Source: Nitrospirota bacterium (GTDB lineage Bacteria > Nitrospirota > Nitrospiria > Nitrospirales > UBA8639). Taken from it: a DNA stretch of 11,237 nt. The position numbers and the translations under genes are program-made. A model generated the notes under the pieces. That model did no database searches. It was not told the DNA's origin and worked only from the letters and a program-made list of their open reading frames with translations. The stretch covers positions 1 to 11,237 of the forward strand of contig QIMB01000453.1 in the NCBI GenBank assembly GCA_003233615.1. Reading direction: 5' to 3'. The first letter of the stretch is position 1. The number at the start of each line of letters is the position of its first letter. Shown one piece after another: positions 6,745-11,237 of this stretch.

Positions 6745-7628
6745 GGTAACCCTTCTCGTAATGTTTTGGCTTGTTCAATCGTGTGTGCCAAGCCAGCCCC
6801 ATCCTGATCATTCAACAGTTGTTTAAACGCATGAAGCCGGATGATGTACTGATCAATCATCTTCACCAGGTTTTCGCGATTGGCTAAACAAATATCCCGC
6901 CACATTTCAGGGGAACTCGCCGCAATACGCGTCGTATCACGCAACCCTCCACCAGAGAAACCCAACAAGTTCAAAGCCTCAGGCGTTTGCGCTTGCAAAT
7001 CTTGCAACGCATGCATGAGGGAGAATGCCGCAATGTGCGGAAGATGGCTGACAGCCCCTAACACCCAATCATGAACCATGGGATCCATCGACACCACTTC
7101 AGATCCTGCCTTTTCCCAGACACCACGTACTTTTGCCAAAGCCTTGGCGTTGGTGTGAGGAGTCGGTGTGACAATGCAACGTGCCCCATCAAAAAGGGTA
7201 GACGTAGCATGGGCGACTCCTGATTTTTCTTTTCCAGCAATCGGATGTGCTCCAACAAAATATGCGTTTGATGGAAGAGCTGCTTCTATATCAAAGACTA
7301 ACTGACCCTTGACGCTGCCCACATCACTCACAATGGCACCCGATGGCACAGACTGTCCCCAGTCTTGTACTTGCGAGTCATATGTATCAACCGGCGTAGC
7401 TAACACAATGAAATCGGAGTCTCTGATCGCGTCTTTGGGTTCTGACGCAAAATGGTCAATGGCTCCAAGCTGCACCGCTAATTCAAGATTAGACCGTCGT
7501 CGACCAATCCCAACAACGGTTTTGGCTACTCCTCGTTCTTTCAAGACAAGACCGAGGGATCCTCCCAACAGACCCACCCCGATAATGGTCACTTGCTGAA
7601 ACACATAGTCTGAAGTGGAACCAGTCAT
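6741..7628 (-). CDS. tyrA: Prephenate (or arogenate) dehydrogenase
   Basis: 295 aa. Oxidative decarboxylation of prephenate to 4-hydroxyphenylpyruvate, or of arogenate to tyrosine, with NAD(P). N-terminal Rossmann motif GVGLLGGS (17-24); DVGSVK (102-107); GAHPIAGKE (126-134) and SHLPH (194-198), carrying the conserved active-site histidines; GGGLRDTTRIAASSPEMW (226-243), the dimer/substrate region. There is no fused chorismate mutase and no C-terminal ACT domain, so feedback control must act elsewhere or through the active site. Prephenate against arogenate preference cannot be told from the sequence. The start ATG has no Shine-Dalgarno; its 40-nt leader is pyrimidine-rich (TTTTCTTATTTTTTCTC just before the ATG). 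Lies 40 nt after aroF and overlaps aroA by 4 nt. Confidence 0.96.
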   Translation of the reverse strand: MTGSTSDYVFQQVTIIGVGLLGGSLGLVLKERGVAKTVVGIGRRRSNLELAVQLGAIDHFASEPKDAIRDSDFIVLATPVDTYDSQVQDWGQSVPSGAIVSDVGSVKGQLVFDIEAALPSNAYFVGAHPIAGKEKSGVAHATSTLFDGARCIVTPTPHTNAKALAKVRGVWEKAGSEVVSMDPMVHDWVLGAVSHLPHIAAFSLMHALQDLQAQTPEALNLLGFSGGGLRDTTRIAASSPEMWRDICLANRENLVKMIDQYIIRLHAFKQLLNDQDGAGLAHTIEQAKTLREGLP

Positions 7629-7668
7629 GAGAAAAAAATAAGAAAATTGAAAACAGGTGGGGAATTAT

Positions 7669-8682
7669 TCAGAGCTCGCGACCAACAGCCTGTGCGATCT
7701 TTTTAAGATCATCCATTAAGGCTTGAAACCGATCGGGCTTCAGCGATTCTTCTCCATCGCACAAGGCACATTCTGGGTTGGAATGGACTTCGATCAATAA
7801 ACCATCGGCACCGGCCGCAATAGCCGCCTTGGCCATCGGGGCCACCAGCTTCCAATTGCCTGTGGCATGGCTCGGATCCACAATGACAGGCAAATGCGAC
7901 ATCTCCTTCAACGTCGGCACGGCAGCAAGATCCAACGTATTGCGATACTGTGTCTCAAACGTTCGAATCCCACGTTCACACAACATCACATTGCGATTGC
8001 CACGGGACATAATGTATTCCGCCGACAACAAGAATTCCTTGATGGTGGCGGACATCCCACGTTTTAACAAGACCGGCTTGTCATAGGCTCCCACTTCTTT
8101 GAGTAATTCAAAATTCTGCATGTTGCGTGCGCCAATCTGAATGATATCCGCATGCTCTAAAAAATGCTCCAAATCCCGCGCATCGAGAATTTCACTCACA
8201 ACCGGCAATCCCGTTTGCTTGCGGGCTTCAGCAAGGAAACTCAATCCTTCCTGGCCCAACCCCTGAAACGAATAGGGCGAAGATCTGGGCTTGTAGGCGC
8301 CACCCCTCAGAATCGTCGCACCCGATTTGACCACCTCTTTCGCAATCCCGACTGTAACCTCTAATTTCTCCACTGCACAGGGGCCAGCCATCACCGTAAT
8401 CTTAGGCCCCCCGATTAGAACGCCAGCGACATCAATCACCGAATCATGCGGCTGAAACTCTCGACTCACTAACTTCCACGGAGCCAAAATCGGCGTCACA
8501 CTTTCAACACCAGGAAACACACTCAGTGGCTGGCCTTGCAATATCCTCTCATCCCCGATAACACCAACAACCGTGCGCTCCTCACCTTTCATAATGTGTG
8601 ATTTCAAGCCTAACGAACGGAGACGATCCACCAAATGTTCGATATCTTGTTCCGTGACCTCAGGTTTCAACACGATAATCAT
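7669..8682 (-). CDS. aroF: 3-deoxy-7-phosphoheptulonate (DAHP) synthase, AroA I-beta type with N-terminal regulatory domain
   Basis: 337 aa. Condenses PEP and erythrose-4-phosphate, the entry step of aromatic biosynthesis. Residues 1-65 form a ferredoxin-like, ACT-related regulatory domain of the type found in the 338-residue Thermotoga maritima enzyme. The barrel follows, with MAGPCAVE (98-105), RGGAYKPRSSPYSFQG (126-141), LLKRG (205-209) and DPSHATG (269-275). Metal ligands fall at Cys102, His272, Glu298 and Asp309, the same numbers as in the T. maritima enzyme, so length and layout are essentially identical. Because the fused N-terminal domain mediates tyrosine/phenylalanine inhibition in that subclass, end-product control is likely (inference). 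It is 7 nt after hisC, with a weak GAGAAG overlapping the hisC stop. Confidence 0.97.
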   Translation of the reverse strand: MIIVLKPEVTEQDIEHLVDRLRSLGLKSHIMKGEERTVVGVIGDERILQGQPLSVFPGVESVTPILAPWKLVSREFQPHDSVIDVAGVLIGGPKITVMAGPCAVEKLEVTVGIAKEVVKSGATILRGGAYKPRSSPYSFQGLGQEGLSFLAEARKQTGLPVVSEILDARDLEHFLEHADIIQIGARNMQNFELLKEVGAYDKPVLLKRGMSATIKEFLLSAEYIMSRGNRNVMLCERGIRTFETQYRNTLDLAAVPTLKEMSHLPVIVDPSHATGNWKLVAPMAKAAIAAGADGLLIEVHSNPECALCDGEESLKPDRFQALMDDLKKIAQAVGREL

Positions 8683-8689
8683 ATGCTTC

Positions 8690-9790
8690 TCAAACTTGTG
8701 CGGGTTGTGACAGAGTCGGCAACACGTGCTTTAATGCTTCCAAGAACCGACGGTTTTCCGTAGGTTGCCCGATGGTCACGCGAATCATCGATCCACGGAT
8801 ATGGCGCACGATGACCCCTTGCCGTAGCAACGCCTCATATACGGCTACACCATCCATGCCCACATCAAAATATATAAAATTAGCTTGAGATGGAATCGTG
8901 GTGAATCCCATCGCTGTCAAACCTTCTTCTACAAACGCCATTTCTGCTTCATTCATCGCACGACTTTTCGCCACATGTTCATCATCTAACAGCGCAGCAC
9001 GAGCGGCTTCCTGAGCCAAGCTATTCACATTAAATGGCGGACGCACACGATTCACAAATCCTGCAATCTCGGTCGTGGTGATTCCATACCCCACACGCAA
9101 ACCGGCTAGGCCATAGATCTTCGAAAATGTCCGCAACACCACAACCGGGCGACCATCTCGAACATAGCGCACACTATCCGGATAGGCGGCATCACGCACG
9201 TATTCATAGTACGCTTCATCACACACCACAATAACATGATTAGGCAGTCGTGCGAGCACCGACTCAATCTCTTGCCCGGTCAACATAGTACCCGTTGGGT
9301 TATTGGGATTACAGATAAAGAAGAGCCGAGTCCGATCAGTTACCGCATCAATCATGGCGGACAAATCATGCGTCCAATTCTTCAAGGGCACTTCGACCGG
9401 CACCCCATGCCCACCCAACACCGACAAGCGATACATCACAAAGGTCAGATCAGCCATCACCGCTTCATCGCCTGGAGCCAGGAAGGTTTTAATGAGCAGG
9501 CTAATAATTTCATCGGATCCATTGCCTACGAGAATTTGTTCATTGGGCACCTGCCATTTATTCGCTAAGGCCTGCCGTAAATCATGGGCTCCACCATCAG
9601 GGTATCGATGAAGCGACGCTGATGCGTGCTCAAGCACCTGAAGGGCTTTCGGAGATGGTCCCCACGGATTTTCATTCGAAGCCAGCTTAATAGCTTCGCG
9701 AATTCCAAGCTCCCGTTCTAACTCCACAATGGGTTTGCCTGGGGAATAGGCTTTCAGCGAGGAAATAGTCGGATGTACATGCAAGGCCAT
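8690..9790 (-). CDS. hisC: Histidinol-phosphate/aromatic aminotransferase (PLP fold type I)
   Basis: 366 aa from ATG 9790; a TTG three codons earlier (9799) is an alternative. PLP-dependent transamination. Residue numbers here count from the TTG, so subtract 3 for the ATG form: SNENPWGPSP (41-50), RYPDGG (65-70), GNGSDEII (92-99), CNPNNPTG (163-170), DEAYYEY (194-200), SKIYGLAGLR (226-235) with Schiff-base Lys227. The family is HisC, but its place between pheA and aroF/tyrA, with no other his gene nearby, suggests its main job is transamination of phenylpyruvate and 4-hydroxyphenylpyruvate (or prephenate). Such hisC copies are known in aromatic supraoperons. Dual use in histidine synthesis is possible if this is the only copy. 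No clear Shine-Dalgarno is seen. It is separated from pheA by the longest gap in the window. Confidence 0.95.
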   Translation of the reverse strand: MALHVHPTISSLKAYSPGKPIVELERELGIREAIKLASNENPWGPSPKALQVLEHASASLHRYPDGGAHDLRQALANKWQVPNEQILVGNGSDEIISLLIKTFLAPGDEAVMADLTFVMYRLSVLGGHGVPVEVPLKNWTHDLSAMIDAVTDRTRLFFICNPNNPTGTMLTGQEIESVLARLPNHVIVVCDEAYYEYVRDAAYPDSVRYVRDGRPVVVLRTFSKIYGLAGLRVGYGITTTEIAGFVNRVRPPFNVNSLAQEAARAALLDDEHVAKSRAMNEAEMAFVEEGLTAMGFTTIPSQANFIYFDVGMDGVAVYEALLRQGVIVRHIRGSMIRVTIGQPTENRRFLEALKHVLPTLSQPAQV

Positions 9791-9799
9791 ATCAAGCAA

Positions 9800-10073
9800 T
9801 CCGTTATGCTGAATGTTGTGTAAACTATAGTAATTTGAAAAAATAAATATCTACAATATTGTATTAATTGAGCTATGTATATGATCAAAGGCTATAATTA
9901 ATTATTCGAATTACTGGACTTAGGAAAAATCGGCTACAACAATGTCTACGTGGTCCATATTTCGCCGATTTCTTGGACCATCGTTCCGCTATGGTCCAGC
10001 GAAATCGTCAACATCTGTCCCCGCTTAGCCACTTTTTCGCTCTCGATTTCCTCAGACCGACAGACTCCTAGAG
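9800..10073 (-). other. Intergenic region pheA-hisC with palindromes and hairpin potential
   Basis: This is the only sizeable gap. The part nearest pheA (10007-9927) is rich in inverted repeats and may form two alternative RNA hairpins (see the next feature). The part nearest hisC (about 9910-9820) is strikingly AT-rich and holds two perfect 12-bp palindromes, at 9894-9905 and 9852-9863. It probably contains the hisC promoter. A minus-strand TATAGT (9829-9824) and TACAAT are candidate -10 boxes, but neither has a convincing -35 at normal spacing. A minus-strand frame of up to 57 codons (10119-9946) runs through the upstream half; I do not call it as a gene. Confidence 0.5.
9925..10007 (-). 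promoter_or_regulatory. Candidate attenuator-like pair of competing hairpins
   Basis: In minus-strand order, CGATTTC then TGGACCA (9992-9998) can pair with TGGTCCA (9974-9980) then GAAATCG (9966-9972). This gives about 14 base pairs with a small internal loop and an 11-nt loop. A second hairpin can form between AAATCGGC (9971-9964) and GCCGATTT (9934-9927), ending in a T5 run (9929-9925). The two share bases 9966-9971, so they exclude each other. A third copy of the heptamer, at 9951-9957, can also pair with the 9974-9980 copy. The second hairpin has a long loop and a short T tract, so termination would be weak. Structural potential is read directly; regulatory function is inferred. Confidence 0.35.
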
Positions 10074-11156
10074 TTACTGGTGGATGGGGTAAGAGCCCAA
10101 GACTTTCAGAAACAAGCACCGGGATCTCACTTCATCCAAGGCTTTCTTCACACGATCATCGTCTTGATGTCCCTCCAGATCCATGAAAAACAAATATTCC
10201 CAGACTTTTCGGCGAGTAGGTCGTGATTCAATTTTTGTCATATTGATACCATGAGACGAGAAAGGACGGATCAAATCGTAGAGCGCTCCGACGCGATCTT
10301 TGGCCGAAACTAGAAACGACGTCTTATCTCGACCCGTCCGTTCGGCACCTCGGAGAGACAGAATCAAAAATCTGGTAAAGTTATTGACATTATCCTCAAT
10401 ACGAGGCCGCAAAATGTTTAACCCGTATAATTGTGCTGCTAATTCTGAGGCGATGGCTCCAGCCTCTGGATCATTCATGCAGCGCTCAGCCGCCCGGGCG
10501 GTACTGAGCTCCTCAACAATCGACACAGATGGCAAATGCGTTTCCAACCAATTCCGACATTGCGCGATCGCATGCGGATGAGAATAGACCGTTTTAATGT
10601 CTTCGATTTTTTGTGCTTTTGATAAAAAATGATGGGAAATTTCCAACATCACTTCGCCATAAATTAACAGCGACGAATCCACAAACAAATCTAACGTATG
10701 ATTGACCACCCCTTCGGTAGAATTTTCAATCGGCACGACGCCAAATCGCATGCGCCCACGTTCTACATCATCGAACACATCCTTAATGCTATTCACAGGC
10801 AAGTATTCAGCAGATTCTCCAAACTTCCGCATCGCCGCCAAATGCGTAAACGTCGCTGACGGACCTAAATAGGCAATCGTCTGAGTGCCTTCCAACGAGA
10901 GCGACGCCGACATGATTTCCCGATACACCGGACGAATTGCCTGGCTGGGAAATGGTCCAGAATTGTTGGCCATGAGCCGCTCTACAATCGAGACTTCCCG
11001 GCCTTGAGTATGCAGATGCGCCGAAGCATCGTGTTGTTTTTTCAGATGGCCGACTTGAATGACATATTGGGAGCGTTCATTCAACAGCTTAAGAATTTCA
11101 TCATCAAGCCGATCAATGCCTTCCCGGCACCCTTGAATATTGTCCGGCATGTCCAT
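10074..11156 (-). CDS. pheA: Bifunctional chorismate mutase / prephenate dehydratase (P-protein)
   Basis: 360 aa. Converts chorismate to prephenate and prephenate to phenylpyruvate, the phenylalanine branch. Three parts are visible. An AroQ-type chorismate mutase (1-88) has conserved Arg11, Arg28 and Lys39. The dehydratase (about 92-270) has AYLGPSATFTHLAA (95-108), PIENSTEGVV (142-151), YSHPHAIAQC (191-200) and the catalytic NNFTRF (258-263). A C-terminal ACT domain (279-355) has GALYDLI (290-296) and ESRP (310-313), the phenylalanine-binding signatures, so feedback inhibition by Phe is expected. ATG 11156 is chosen with GGAGG 12 nt upstream; ATG 11150 (Met3) is a less likely alternative. 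It begins 3 nt after the stop of the upstream gene, so both are probably in one operon. Confidence 0.97.
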   Translation of the reverse strand: MDMPDNIQGCREGIDRLDDEILKLLNERSQYVIQVGHLKKQHDASAHLHTQGREVSIVERLMANNSGPFPSQAIRPVYREIMSASLSLEGTQTIAYLGPSATFTHLAAMRKFGESAEYLPVNSIKDVFDDVERGRMRFGVVPIENSTEGVVNHTLDLFVDSSLLIYGEVMLEISHHFLSKAQKIEDIKTVYSHPHAIAQCRNWLETHLPSVSIVEELSTARAAERCMNDPEAGAIASELAAQLYGLNILRPRIEDNVNNFTRFLILSLRGAERTGRDKTSFLVSAKDRVGALYDLIRPFSSHGINMTKIESRPTRRKVWEYLFFMDLEGHQDDDRVKKALDEVRSRCLFLKVLGSYPIHQ

Positions 11157-11159
11157 GAA

Positions 11160-11237
11160 TCAGTCTTTCCTCCACTCCTCCATAGGATATTTAGCCACGA
11201 GCATACTAAGAATACCAGGTTGTGGCAAGCCAAACGG
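11160..11237 (-). CDS. C-terminal end of an unrecognised upstream gene (partial)
   Basis: The minus strand is open from the window edge to a TGA at 11162-11160, giving 25 codons that end in KYPMEEWRKD. The stop lies 3 nt before the pheA ATG, and the pheA ribosome site (GGAGG, 11173-11169) lies inside this frame. That is what a tightly packed operon gene would look like. In Pseudomonas-type supraoperons the gene here is serC, but this tail does not look like the end of SerC to me. Identity cannot be given from 25 residues, and chance openness over this length is possible. Confidence 0.5.
   Translation of the reverse strand, partial: PFGLPQPGILSMLVAKYPMEEWRKD

Noticed and set aside
9893..9898. 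Plus-strand TATAAT as a promoter toward pheA
   Set aside because: It is part of an AT palindrome, its best -35 is 19 nt away and poor, and no plus-strand gene follows.
9951..10007. T-box riboswitch before hisC
   Set aside because: The repeated TGGWCCA vaguely recalls the T-box sequence, but the conserved AGGGUGGNACCGCG-type element and specifier stem are missing.
1..11237. Mobile element, prophage, CRISPR or defence system
   Set aside because: No transposase, integrase, direct-repeat arrays or defence-type domains are seen. The genes are housekeeping and co-directional.

Overview
The window is one unbroken run of minus-strand genes. Transcription therefore goes from high to low coordinates. 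In that order it holds: the last 25 codons of an unrecognised gene, pheA, hisC, aroF (DAHP synthase), tyrA, aroA, cmk, plsC, rpsA, sppA, an HU/IHF-family gene, and a protein built from repeated PCP_red-type modules. No RNA genes, insertion sequences, CRISPR arrays or phage genes were seen. The plus strand carries only shadow reading frames.

Organism: a Gram-negative-type bacterium. The core order pheA-hisC-tyrA-aroA-cmk-rpsA-ihfB is the aromatic supraoperon known from Pseudomonas-type gammaproteobacteria. Here it is expanded by a Thermotoga-type (AroA I-beta) DAHP synthase, plsC and sppA. That expanded order, plus a stand-alone PCP_red protein and moderate GC by eye, makes me think of Nitrospirota (Nitrospira-like, lower-GC lineage). 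This is a judgement from memory, not a database result.

Region 11237-5446 is a nearly complete route to phenylalanine and tyrosine. AroF starts the shikimate pathway and AroA makes EPSP. PheA (chorismate mutase, prephenate dehydratase, ACT) leads to phenylpyruvate. TyrA leads to 4-hydroxyphenylpyruvate. HisC is probably the aminotransferase closing both branches. Most junctions are tight (4-nt overlap tyrA/aroA, 7-nt gap hisC/aroF). The exception is a gap of about 280 nt between pheA and hisC, which holds palindromes, two mutually exclusive potential hairpins and an AT-rich stretch.

Region 5445-1 moves to nucleotide, lipid, translation, envelope and nucleoid functions: CMP kinase, acylglycerol-phosphate acyltransferase, ribosomal protein S1, signal peptide peptidase SppA, IHF/HU and the PCP_red protein. 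A full-consensus sigma-70-type promoter (TTGACA, 16 nt, TATAAT) sits across the end of aroA and should drive this second half separately.

The most interesting points cluster at the cmk start. The reading frame with the P-loop has no ATG, GTG or TTG in front of it. An out-of-frame ATG opens an 11-codon ORF instead. The predicted transcript begins with a purine followed by seven U residues, reminiscent of UTP-sensitive pyrimidine-gene promoters. The second item is the PCP_red protein, with four modules plus a half module, in a window with no chlorophyll genes.
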